DNA of 57,817 nt from Candidatus Poseidoniaceae archaeon (lineage in GTDB: Archaea; Thermoplasmatota; Poseidoniia; Poseidoniales; Poseidoniaceae): contig CASIBX010000033.1 in the NCBI GenBank assembly GCA_949373075.1, positions 1-57,817 on the forward strand, read 5' to 3'. This document shows positions 24,976 to 38,077 of the stretch, piece after piece (positions within the stretch are counted from its first letter, which is position 1; each line of letters starts with the position of its first letter). The notes beneath the pieces were generated by a model. It saw only the letters and a program-made list of their open reading frames with translations, ran no database searches and was not told the origin of the DNA. The translations under genes and the position numbers were made by a program.

Positions 24976-27471
24976 GTGTTAGACACAATGGAAACTCGAG
25001 TACAAGCTGGTGGCGGTGTTGATGTCTCTACCAAGTTTTGGTACACTGCCAAAACCACAGAAGTCCACACCTTCCATCTAACGATGAAAGATATGCTCGG
25101 TGATGTGGTCGATACCACTCAAACCGGAGCGCAATTCTTGGACAACATGCGCCCAGTCGCAAATTCTAGTTTAGAACAGGTAGAGGTTCAAACATGGGAT
25201 AGCGTACTATTTGTTGGAAATGGCTTCGATGCATGGGGCCTATCTTTAGCTAACAATACACTGCCTTATCTCGACGACCCAGTTGCTTACGCATGGGACT
25301 TTGGAGATGGTAATACATCATCTCTCAAGAGTCCAGTACGTGCCTATCTTGGTGCTGGTTCGTACAATGTTTCATTACGAATATTAGATCAAGGCAACAC
25401 TTGGTCACTATCCGATACCAAATCAATCAATGTATCTGATTTGACCTCTCCTATACCTACTATCTCAGTCAATGGACAAGTTATTGTAGATAATTTGACG
25501 ATACTTACGGGCCAGATTATTCAATTTAGTGCAGACATGACTACTGACAATGTACCGGTTAGCCACTTACAATTTACTTGGGATTGGGGAGATGGTGACA
25601 TCGAATCCGGTAAAGGCCTGTCACAAGCCTATCATTTGTGGGCAGATGGTCTAACTGCGGTTACAGTTTACAATTTGACCTTAACAGTAAGTGATGGTAT
25701 TAATTCAGCATCATTGATTATCGAAATTATTGTCAATAACCGTGCTCCTGGGCAGATATTTAGTGACGTAATAATCACCGAGACCTTTACTGCCACTATG
25801 CTGCCGAATGTATTTGATGATGTAGACGGAGAACTTGTAGCATGGGCTTGGGATTTTGATGAAGGCGTAAATCTAGACGGAGGATTGGTAGATAGAACCG
25901 ATCTGTTTGTCGCAATGTCCTCAAACCAACAAAATCCAATGGCTGCTTGGTCTACTCCTGGTATGAAATCTGTTAATCTGACTGTTACTGATAATGATGG
26001 TGCTATGGCTAGTTCCCAAGTTATGGTTCAAGTCCTCAACCAACTCCCGGTTGCCCAGTTTACTGTGCGTGATGCGGGTTCAACTGGGAGTCCAATCATA
26101 GACTTTAGAATTGAAGATGGGCAAGTTGATGCTCCTTACACATTTGATGGTAGAACTAGTTTCGACCCAGACGGTTCGGTTGGAGATTCTAGCGATCTAA
26201 CCTTTACTTGGAATTTCTCAGATGGTACCTCTTCGCAGGAATCTCTCTTCACTCATAATTTCTCAACCCCTGGTGAGCACATAGTGATGCTCGTAGTGAT
26301 GGATGAAAACGGCCTATCTAGCGAATCCCGGGTTCTTTCAATAAGAATTCAGAATCCAAAACCGATAATTTCAGTCCGTATTCTTGATGCTTGGTATGAC
26401 GGTTCTTTGATAACTTCATCCACTCCTATGGCAGAAGGCGCTCTACCAACAGATTGGTCGCATACATTCGATGATGAAGGTAATGTGGTTACAACTCCTA
26501 ATCAGATGCTGTTCTTTGATTCAGCGGGAACAAGGGATGGCGACCGTAATTATGAAGGACGATTTGTACCTCTTGAGTCTAATAATTCAAATTGGAATGG
26601 TATAGTTGAGTATTCATGGGATTTCGGAGACGCAACTCCTATCTCGCACGAGGCAATGCCTTGGCATTCATTTGAAAGGCCAGGAACTTACAAAGTGTCT
26701 TTGACAGTAAGAGATTCTTACCTTACAGGTGATGTAACAAGAGCAACATTCACCATTGTTGTAAACGAACCGCCAGTAATCGGAGAATTCAATATTATCG
26801 AGACTGTGTATGTCGGCGAATCAATAGTTCTGGACGTCAACATTAGTGATGCTGAAGCAATCTCTGAGTATGTCGTTTGGAGAGATCTAGATGTCAATGA
26901 TGGCCTGTATACCGACCGTGATGAAAGAATTTCATCCGCAATTGTAGTACTTTGGGAATCTGATCTAGAATTTGATGCCGATGGTAACGGTGACCCTGCT
27001 GATGATTGGATGATGCCATCTGGAGCAGATGGGATAAGAATTGCAGCGAGTTGGGATACTGTCGGAGTAAGCAACCTAAGAGTTTCAGTTTGTGATGGAA
27101 TGGGAGTTTGTGTCCAAAAGGATACTGAGGTTACAATCTTGGCCGAAAAATCGGCAGACCCGAGCCTTTCTGATTTCTCAGTTCAAGATTGGCAAGATTG
27201 GTTTGTTGAAGTAAGTGGCGAATCTATGGTGATACTCGCTTTAATCGTAGCAGTATTAGTTCTTGGATGGGCAGTGATGAGGAGTCCTACTGAAGTCGAA
27301 GAGGAAGCGGAACAAGCTGCAGCAACTTACGAAGTCGAAGAAGTACAGTCTTATGGCGGCGTACTGGGGATGGACCAACACACTCCGCCTCCAGCTCCAG
27401 GAATTCTTTCTAAAGATGAACGCCGGAGTGGTTCCTCTGGATACATACGTCCTTTGAGGCGAAGACGCTGA
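24976..27471 (+). CDS. PKD-repeat and anchor part of the metalloprotease
   Basis: The 831 residues have about five PKD-like repeats, marked by AYAWDFGDGNTSS, TWDWGDGDIESG, AWAWDFDEG, TFTWNFSDGTSS and EYSWDFGDATP, each ending in a V-x-L-x-V-x-D strand. A further Ig-like domain, a membrane helix near residue 755 and a charged tail with RPLRRRR at the end follow. PKD domains space or bind substrates at the cell surface. The GTG 24976 start is artificial: the frame joins the protease part upstream. Confidence 0.75.
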   Translation: MLDTMETRVQAGGGVDVSTKFWYTAKTTEVHTFHLTMKDMLGDVVDTTQTGAQFLDNMRPVANSSLEQVEVQTWDSVLFVGNGFDAWGLSLANNTLPYLDDPVAYAWDFGDGNTSSLKSPVRAYLGAGSYNVSLRILDQGNTWSLSDTKSINVSDLTSPIPTISVNGQVIVDNLTILTGQIIQFSADMTTDNVPVSHLQFTWDWGDGDIESGKGLSQAYHLWADGLTAVTVYNLTLTVSDGINSASLIIEIIVNNRAPGQIFSDVIITETFTATMLPNVFDDVDGELVAWAWDFDEGVNLDGGLVDRTDLFVAMSSNQQNPMAAWSTPGMKSVNLTVTDNDGAMASSQVMVQVLNQLPVAQFTVRDAGSTGSPIIDFRIEDGQVDAPYTFDGRTSFDPDGSVGDSSDLTFTWNFSDGTSSQESLFTHNFSTPGEHIVMLVVMDENGLSSESRVLSIRIQNPKPIISVRILDAWYDGSLITSSTPMAEGALPTDWSHTFDDEGNVVTTPNQMLFFDSAGTRDGDRNYEGRFVPLESNNSNWNGIVEYSWDFGDATPISHEAMPWHSFERPGTYKVSLTVRDSYLTGDVTRATFTIVVNEPPVIGEFNIIETVYVGESIVLDVNISDAEAISEYVVWRDLDVNDGLYTDRDERISSAIVVLWESDLEFDADGNGDPADDWMMPSGADGIRIAASWDTVGVSNLRVSVCDGMGVCVQKDTEVTILAEKSADPSLSDFSVQDWQDWFVEVSGESMVILALIVAVLVLGWAVMRSPTEVEEEAEQAAATYEVEEVQSYGGVLGMDQHTPPPAPGILSKDERRSGSSGYIRPLRRRR

Positions 27472-27502
27472 AGGTAAAGCCGATTAACCCCCTACTGCAC
27501 AT

Positions 27503-27521
27503 CACCCCCCATAGGGGGGTG
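27503..27521 (+). promoter_or_regulatory. Perfect hairpin just before the next start codon
   Basis: CACCCCCC-ATA-GGGGGGTG is an eight-bp GC-rich stem with a three-base loop. It lies 31 bases after the protease stop and five bases before the TTG start at 27527. The right arm GGGGGGTG is the only ribosome-binding-like sequence for that start, so it may be both terminator and translational switch. Confidence 0.5.
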
Positions 27522-27526
27522 TAAAC

Positions 27527-28522
27527 TTGGGTTCAAGACTAGTTTTTGTAGTTCTAATTGTCATGATTCTACCTATGCTGGCTCCTACAGAAATTTCACC
27601 TGCAAATCGTGTCACTGCAGCCTCAAATTGTGACGGCGGAGATTTCGTAACTCCTAATTTTAATAAAACCGTAGAGAGGTTAGCTAAAATTCCAAATGTA
27701 TTCAATTATGATAATGAGTTTTACGATCGAGAAAATAGAAGAGGGCAAAACTCTGACGAGGATAAAGAGAACTATGAGCCGGTTGAATATGATGGGCCTG
27801 AAGAAACTTGGATGACTTGGGAGCCTCAAAACGATTTATCATTACTCAGAGAAGATTTTCAAACAACTATGCTCATTGGAGAGGATGCCGTTGGCACTCT
27901 CCGGGTAAATCTTGACCACGAAAGAAGGACTACTATTTGTGTAACTATCGAAACTACGAACAGTTCCTACGACCCGAGTGCAGATGTATATCTCATGACC
28001 AATTCTCAATATGATCGTTATACTGCAGCGTATGATGTTAGTCATGGTGCTTGGGGATGGGGTCATAGAGATGCTGATGACGTACTGAGTGATATTTCTC
28101 CTGAATGGCGTAGTTTCGAGGTGGCTGGTTGGAACACATATCGGGACTCCCATCAATACGAGGATATCAAAGAAGTCTCATTTTCATTATCTCTTGATGG
28201 TCCAGAGACTAGTACTAGTCTCTTCGGGGGTGAATCCAAGCAATACTTCAATATTGTAATTGACAATACTAACAATTCACATCGAAATGATGCTATACCG
28301 GAGACTACCATTGCTGCTTATGTTTCAGTTGTGTCTGAAGAAAGAACAACAATTCTGCCAAATTGGACAGTTTCGATAGTTTGTTGCGGATTAATGATGG
28401 CCACTTTAGTTGTTCCAATAATTATGAACAGGCGGTATATGGATGCTGGGCTAAGTCTGACTTCCGAAAATAAACAAGTTGGTCAAGGCTTAGTGCCTTC
28501 ATTAGAGCAGAACTCTGAATAA
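27527..28522 (+). CDS. Secreted, membrane-anchored protein of unknown function
   Basis: The 331-residue protein starts at TTG 27527 with a signal peptide (LVFVVLIVMILPMLAPTEI). A mostly acidic, beta-rich outside part has several Asn-x-Ser/Thr sites and ends in one membrane helix near residue 285 (VSIVCCGLMMATLVVPIIM) plus a short inside tail. A strand region (GTLRVNLDHERRTTICVTIE) resembles a pre-peptidase-like beta domain, but I do not recognise the family. It follows the metalloprotease on the same strand and may work with it. Its stop touches that of the convergent aroD. Confidence 0.65.
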   Translation: MGSRLVFVVLIVMILPMLAPTEISPANRVTAASNCDGGDFVTPNFNKTVERLAKIPNVFNYDNEFYDRENRRGQNSDEDKENYEPVEYDGPEETWMTWEPQNDLSLLREDFQTTMLIGEDAVGTLRVNLDHERRTTICVTIETTNSSYDPSADVYLMTNSQYDRYTAAYDVSHGAWGWGHRDADDVLSDISPEWRSFEVAGWNTYRDSHQYEDIKEVSFSLSLDGPETSTSLFGGESKQYFNIVIDNTNNSHRNDAIPETTIAAYVSVVSEERTTILPNWTVSIVCCGLMMATLVVPIIMNRRYMDAGLSLTSENKQVGQGLVPSLEQNSE

Positions 28523-29383
28523 TCAGTATTCAAGTAATGTCCAAGCATCTCTGAGGTCGCGAATATTGATTAGACCCTTATCGGAAATACGGAATTCATT
28601 TTTCATGGTTGCAAATACCAAACTTTGGTCCAGCATTGGTGCGTGCAATCTTGGCCAGTCTCCTCCGCCGTTTACAGCCATTAGGCTGTGATTTAGGCCC
28701 TCTCCTGTGAGTTCAGTGGCTGCTTCGATAATCTGTAACGCATCTGCATGGTTGCGAGCAGAGCCACAGAATTTGACGATATCTCCTGCTTCCTGATTTT
28801 CTCTGACTAAAGTGACGATTGCTTCAGCATCTGGAACGCCGTTAATGTCGTGCTTAGATGCGATTACTTTGCAATCATTCTTCATTGCAGCATCCTTTAG
28901 TTTCTTTCTGTCAGCCTCTTCGATGGATAACTCAAGGTCGATCCACGATACATTAGATTGAATCGCCTTTGATAGAATTTCAATACGCTCAGATTCTATT
29001 CCTGGGAAGAATCCTCCTTCGGATACAGGCCTCACTGTGAATATTACAGGTAATGGAAGGCCTTCTTTAAGAGAGGCAATAGATGCTTCAACGTCAACAG
29101 TTGAAGTGTCTGATGTATCCCACTCATTCTCTGGTGGCGTTGGGACCTTTTCTCCTTCTTCCTCATCAGAGATAGTAGGATCAGGCTTGATTAGGTATAA
29201 TCTGTCAAATCTGACTTCAACCATATCGGCGCCAGCCAAATTGGCACGAGCCGCTTCATCGGTCATCTCTTCGACAGTTGTGCCATCAAGAGCTACGCAT
29301 ACTTTCGGGTCAGCCATGCTGTCGGCGACCTTCCCTTCTTCATTAACGGTTGCGATTATTATATCGTAGGGTTTTTGTCCCAT
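28523..29383 (-). CDS. aroD: Type I 3-dehydroquinate dehydratase
   Basis: This enzyme turns 3-dehydroquinate into 3-dehydroshikimate in aromatic amino-acid synthesis by a Schiff base on lysine. Family motifs are visible: MVEVRFDRL, PVIFTVRP, WIDLELS, VIASKHDI (catalytic His) and DIVKFCGSA (Schiff-base Lys). The 286 residues include a 22-residue N-terminal extra part; a start at the internal ATG 29317 (MADPKVCVALDG) is also possible. An acidic insertion (SDEEEGEKVPTPPENEWD) sits between the first two motifs. No other aro gene is in the window. Confidence 0.9.
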   Translation of the reverse strand: MGQKPYDIIIATVNEEGKVADSMADPKVCVALDGTTVEEMTDEAARANLAGADMVEVRFDRLYLIKPDPTISDEEEGEKVPTPPENEWDTSDTSTVDVEASIASLKEGLPLPVIFTVRPVSEGGFFPGIESERIEILSKAIQSNVSWIDLELSIEEADRKKLKDAAMKNDCKVIASKHDINGVPDAEAIVTLVRENQEAGDIVKFCGSARNHADALQIIEAATELTGEGLNHSLMAVNGGGDWPRLHAPMLDQSLVFATMKNEFRISDKGLINIRDLRDAWTLLEY

Positions 29384-34336
<4,953 letters not shown>

Positions 34337-34374
34337 GTGAGCACATCCGACGGGTTCAAACACTGACAGCCCAT

Positions 34375-34393
34375 CTCGCAACTGGGGCGCGAG
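34375..34393 (+). terminator. Hairpin after gyrA
   Basis: CTCGC (34375-34379) pairs with GCGAG (34389-34393) around a nine-base loop, followed by TCTTTAGG. It is in the 78-bp gap between gyrA and the LeuA-like gene and could end the gyr transcript; the T-run is poor. Confidence 0.3.
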
Positions 34394-34414
34394 TCTTTAG
34401 GATAGGTGATTACT

Positions 34415-35668
34415 ATGAATGAACAAAATCTAATTTATGATTGGAACACTGTTGATTACGAATATTCTAGGGATTCCTCCAAGCATCCCCATGGTGTTTG
34501 GTTCGATGATGAAACTCTGCGTGATGGCCTACAGAGCCCTAGTGCATTGAACCCTACTATCGAACAAAAAATTGAGTTATTGACTTACATGGAGAAATTA
34601 GAAATCCAAAAAGTCGACTTAGGCCTCCCTGGCGCTGGACCATTTCATCTTGAACACATAGATGCAATGTTGAGCCACATTAAAGAAAACGATTTCAAAA
34701 TACGTCCAGGTGCTGCTGTTAGGACTCTGATGCATGATATCGAGCCCCTAGTCGAACTACAATCTAAGCATGAAATGGAAATACAGGCTAGTGCCTTTCT
34801 GGGAACTAGTCCAATCCGTCAATTTACTGAAGGATGGACTATGGATAAATTAGTTGCAACAATGGAAAAAGCGGTTTCATTTGCAGTTGAAAACGACATT
34901 CCGGTAATGTTTGTAACTGAAGATACTACAAGATCCAAACCAGACGATATCAAATTAATCTATCAAAGAGCAATGGACTTAGGAGTAAGGAGATTGTGTA
35001 TTTGTGATACTTGTGGCCATGTTACACCCAATGGTGTCAAAAAACTCCTTTCTTTTATCGACGAAGAAGTCATCAAAGATGGTGGTTATCAACGCCGAGA
35101 TATCGAAGTTAATTGGCACGGGCATCAAGACAGAGGTCTTGGAGTTGCTAACAATATTGCAGCAGTAGAAGCTGGTGCGGACGTACTGCATGGAACTGCT
35201 TTGGGAGTTGGAGAGCGGGCTGGAAACGCTCCATTAGACCAAACCTTAGTTAATTTATCATTGATGGGTATCATCAACAATGACCTTTCATTACTTAACG
35301 AATATGTCAGCAAGGCCAATGAGTACATCCAAGTTCCATTACCACGAAATTATCCAGTTTTCGGTAGAGATGCGTTTGAAACAGGAACTGGAGTTCATGC
35401 TAGTGCGGTAATAAAAGCCATCAAAAAAGGCGATATGTGGTTGGCAGACCGCGTTTACAGTGGTGTTCCTGCAGGAGATTTCGGTCTAAAGCAAGTAATT
35501 AGAATAGGACATATGTCTGGACGCTCGAATATCATACACTGGCTAGAAAGTAGGGGTATGGAGGCAAATGAAGAATTGGTGGCGCATCTGTTCGAAGTTG
35601 CAAAAAGCCAACCAAGGAATATGGAAGAAGAAGAAGTAGAAGCTGCTATTAAGGCATTTTCAGAATGA
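34415..35668 (+). CDS. LeuA-family acyltransferase (2-isopropylmalate/homocitrate synthase-like)
   Basis: The 417-residue TIM-barrel enzyme condenses acetyl-CoA with an alpha-keto acid. Metal and substrate motifs: FDDETLRDGLQSP near the start, ICDTCGHVTPNGVKKLLSF, and NWHGHQDRGLGVAN with the two metal histidines, then GVGERAGNAPLDQTL. The C-terminal regulatory (LeuA dimer) domain of feedback-inhibited synthases is missing; only a short helical tail follows, as in homocitrate or Re-citrate synthases. The substrate cannot be told and no leuB, C or D is near. ATG 34415 is preferred to GTG 34406, with GGATAGGTGA upstream. Convergent with the next gene. Confidence 0.85.
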   Translation: MNEQNLIYDWNTVDYEYSRDSSKHPHGVWFDDETLRDGLQSPSALNPTIEQKIELLTYMEKLEIQKVDLGLPGAGPFHLEHIDAMLSHIKENDFKIRPGAAVRTLMHDIEPLVELQSKHEMEIQASAFLGTSPIRQFTEGWTMDKLVATMEKAVSFAVENDIPVMFVTEDTTRSKPDDIKLIYQRAMDLGVRRLCICDTCGHVTPNGVKKLLSFIDEEVIKDGGYQRRDIEVNWHGHQDRGLGVANNIAAVEAGADVLHGTALGVGERAGNAPLDQTLVNLSLMGIINNDLSLLNEYVSKANEYIQVPLPRNYPVFGRDAFETGTGVHASAVIKAIKKGDMWLADRVYSGVPAGDFGLKQVIRIGHMSGRSNIIHWLESRGMEANEELVAHLFEVAKSQPRNMEEEEVEAAIKAFSE

Positions 35669-35674
35669 TCACGA

Positions 35675-36967
35675 TTAGGCTTCTTCTTGCTCAGTCTCTT
35701 CACCATCGACTTTATTCCACTCAGCGTCTATTGAACCACCGGACCATTCTCCCTCGAGTTCAATTTCTACCATTTCATCGCCATCATCTCTCCATATAGC
35801 GTCGCCTTGACTTCCGTTAACGATTAGAACTCCTCTATCGTCAATTTGTGAACGTAGTAACTCAATGTGTTTGGAAACTGGAAGGAAGTGTCCAACCGGC
35901 GTTCCTGCTGTGACGAATGGGTTTGTTGCTGTACAAATCATAAGTCCGTCAACGGGTGCTACAATATCTACTGAAAGGCCAGGTGAACCCGGGTCTGAAA
36001 TGGTGGCAACAACCTCTCCTTTTTCGACAACACTGCCCGGTCTTACAAACATGTCAAGCAGCCCACCTTCACCTGCTCTCAACCAAGTGGAACCCCCTGC
36101 ATTCAGTCTAAAGCGGGGTCTGGTGGGGTTTTTCGGTATTACTTTCAATGCTCGTAAAACATTCAGGCATCCATGTACGGCCACCTTTACAGACGCTTGG
36201 TCAAGCCAATTCGCCCCACCTCCTTCATAGGTTATAGCTGCAATATCCCTTTCGTTTGCAGTTCGTCTTAGGCTACCTTTTGGTGGCCTACTATCCAGTA
36301 CAACTTCTATTCCGAATGCTTTAGCGATAAGGTTAGACTCGGGGTGAGATAAATCACCTCTAATCTGAGGCATGTTGGACCGACCAGTTGCTGCACTATG
36401 CAGGTCTATGATAACATCTGAGTCTTTGATTAGATTGCGCTTTACAGTATATGCTACCCTAGATGTAGTGCTACCTTTAGAATGGCCTGGAAAGGCTCGG
36501 TTTAGATCTCTGCCATCGGGGAAATATCGCGATTTAGACCGGTAACCTGGAAGGTTTAGTACGGGTACAATTCTAACAGTACCTGCCATTGAAGTTGGGT
36601 CTAATGCTCCATCTGGGCCTGTGAATATAGCGGAAAGAAGGTTAGTGCAAGCACTTGGCCCTGTTAATTCATTACCGTGAGTTCCACCAATTATTGTGAC
36701 AACAGGACCTGGCCTAACGCCATGGAATACAGTCACTGGTATCGGCCAAGAATCACCCATTTCTACATTCAATAAGGGCATTTTTATTGTTCGCATTTCA
36801 CCCTTCTTCACCCGTTTACGCAAAAAACGAATATCCTCCCATTCGGAGGTTCTATCCCATTCTGGTCTCGCTTCAGATTCATGTTCAGCTAACGCTTTTT
36901 TAATCGCTAATCGTCTGGTTTTTGGCAGCTCGTGCGCGACTCTGACCCGTCGCTTCTTCTCCGCCAT
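35675..36967 (-). CDS. Succinylglutamate desuccinylase / aspartoacylase family zinc hydrolase
   Basis: This M14-like amide hydrolase of 430 residues has zinc motif GGTHGNELTGP (His, Glu), the third ligand in VIIDLHSA, and substrate-binding GRDLNRAFPG. The C-terminal beta domain (GGLLDMFVRPGSVVEKGEVVATI) is lipoyl/biotinyl-like in outline, as usual for this family. An N-terminal part of about 60 residues is basic and the last 45 residues are acidic, both outside the family core. It releases acyl groups from amino acids; the exact substrate is unknown. The start is divergent from the thioesterase gene. Confidence 0.88.
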   Translation of the reverse strand: MAEKKRRVRVAHELPKTRRLAIKKALAEHESEARPEWDRTSEWEDIRFLRKRVKKGEMRTIKMPLLNVEMGDSWPIPVTVFHGVRPGPVVTIIGGTHGNELTGPSACTNLLSAIFTGPDGALDPTSMAGTVRIVPVLNLPGYRSKSRYFPDGRDLNRAFPGHSKGSTTSRVAYTVKRNLIKDSDVIIDLHSAATGRSNMPQIRGDLSHPESNLIAKAFGIEVVLDSRPPKGSLRRTANERDIAAITYEGGGANWLDQASVKVAVHGCLNVLRALKVIPKNPTRPRFRLNAGGSTWLRAGEGGLLDMFVRPGSVVEKGEVVATISDPGSPGLSVDIVAPVDGLMICTATNPFVTAGTPVGHFLPVSKHIELLRSQIDDRGVLIVNGSQGDAIWRDDGDEMVEIELEGEWSGGSIDAEWNKVDGEETEQEEA

Positions 36968-37046
36968 GTTGGTCCATCAACTGAAAGGCCATCAAGGTGA
37001 TGGAAGTCCGGATAAACAAATCAACCCCCTTGTGCCTTGGGTTAAC

Positions 37047-37511
37047 ATGGGAGTTGGAGTTCAGAGGCAATATGCCCCTTCATCGATTTGCTTTGGATGC
37101 GGACCTGCTAATGAAAAAGGCTTGCAAATCGATTCACATCGATGCGAAGGCGGTTTAGAATTAAGGTTCACTCCACTTGATGAACATCAAGCCTTTCCTG
37201 GTATGATAAATGGCGGAATAATAGGGAGCCTGATGGATTGTCACGGTAATTGGGCAGCAGCAATCGCTTTGATGGATGCTTTAGGATTAGATGAGCCACC
37301 TTGCACAGTTACTGCAAATTACAGTATCTCATTACGCAGGCCTACACCTACTGATGTAGAATTACACATTTTTGCAGAAGTCGAGGAGTTATTGGATGAC
37401 CGTGCCAATATCAAAATGACACTTACAGCCGATAGCAAAGTTTGTGCAACTGGGAAAGGACTTTTTGTAGCGGTTAAAGAAGGGCACCCCGCCTACCATC
37501 GGTGGTCTTGA
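37047..37511 (+). CDS. PaaI-like hotdog thioesterase
   Basis: The 154-residue hotdog protein has the typical N-terminal ICFGCGPANEKGLQID, FTPLDEHQAFPGMINGGIIG (the helix and catalytic region of PaaI-like enzymes) and TVTANYSISLRRPTP. It probably cleaves an acyl-CoA. The frame is open back to 36696, but that overlaps the divergent hydrolase. ATG 37047 gives a normal family length; ATG 36966 would add 27 residues. Its TGA stop is followed at once by the ATG of the SprT-like gene. Confidence 0.82.
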   Translation: MGVGVQRQYAPSSICFGCGPANEKGLQIDSHRCEGGLELRFTPLDEHQAFPGMINGGIIGSLMDCHGNWAAAIALMDALGLDEPPCTVTANYSISLRRPTPTDVELHIFAEVEELLDDRANIKMTLTADSKVCATGKGLFVAVKEGHPAYHRWS

Positions 37512-38051
37512 ATGGCAAAAGCATCGAAGTCTCAATTATTGGAATTAGTCCTACTTCGTGACTTTGTAGTTGAGGTAATGTTATCGATGAATGTTTGGAG
37601 TGAAGAGGAACTTACTAAGTTAGCAGATATCAAATTAGGTGTTCTGAAAAAGAATGCAACTCAACGTCATGGTGTTACAAGATGGAAGCGTGGAGTTAGA
37701 AAGCCAAGTAAGCCTGAACAGGTAGATGTAATCGATATTCATCCAAGATTATTGTCAGATGACTGGCTACCATATGGGGCATGGGTAATGCATCACGAGT
37801 TTGTCCATGCTTTGGGCTACACCGCTCATGATTCCACCTTTCGTTCGTTGGAAGAATTGTGGCCTAGCAAAAAGTCTGGGCAAATGGGTTCATCCTTTAC
37901 AGAGATGCTGCGATTGGAAAAAGCCAGCTGGCTATGGGTTTGTAATTCCTGCAAAAAGGAATACCCGCGACAAAAAGCGGGCAAGGGGAAGTATCTTTGT
38001 CGAATTTGTAGGACCGTATTGGTCGATGTGCCCAACAAAGCGTCACAGTGA
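37512..38051 (+). CDS. SprT-like zinc metallopeptidase-domain protein
   Basis: The 179-residue protein has HEFVH (H95-H99) in VMHHEFVHALGYTAHDSTF, as in the SprT/Spartan metallopeptidase core, with a later His in the same helix-turn. The C-terminal zinc ribbon has two CxxC pairs (VCNSCKKEYPRQ and YLCRICRTVL). Spartan-like proteins cut DNA-protein crosslinks, but for small archaeal forms the role is not known to me. The start immediately follows the thioesterase stop, so the two are translated together. Confidence 0.82.
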   Translation: MAKASKSQLLELVLLRDFVVEVMLSMNVWSEEELTKLADIKLGVLKKNATQRHGVTRWKRGVRKPSKPEQVDVIDIHPRLLSDDWLPYGAWVMHHEFVHALGYTAHDSTFRSLEELWPSKKSGQMGSSFTEMLRLEKASWLWVCNSCKKEYPRQKAGKGKYLCRICRTVLVDVPNKASQ

Positions 38052-38077
38052 TTAGGTTTAGTTAGCGACATTGTTCT

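Larger units (their letters stand above)
23292..27471 (+). pseudogene. Giant secreted zinc metalloprotease with PKD repeats, frameshifted in its first 1.7 kb
   Basis: The gene starts at ATG 23292 with a signal peptide and ends with one membrane helix (MVILALIVAVLVLGWAVM) and a basic tail. In between are a metalloprotease domain (HELQHLLHN zinc motif, then WIDEGAADMAAF with the third ligand) and about five PKD-type beta domains. The total would be near 1,390 residues. At least five one-base breaks lie between about 23350 and 24970; the rest is intact. The zinc motif and surroundings recall M30-type peptidases. It would be anchored outside the cell and digest proteins there. The indels are both gains and losses, which suggests sequence error. 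Confidence 0.7.

Noticed and set aside
36696-37046. N-terminal extension of the thioesterase frame
   Set aside because: It overlaps the start of the divergent AstE-like hydrolase, and the family begins at ATG 37047.
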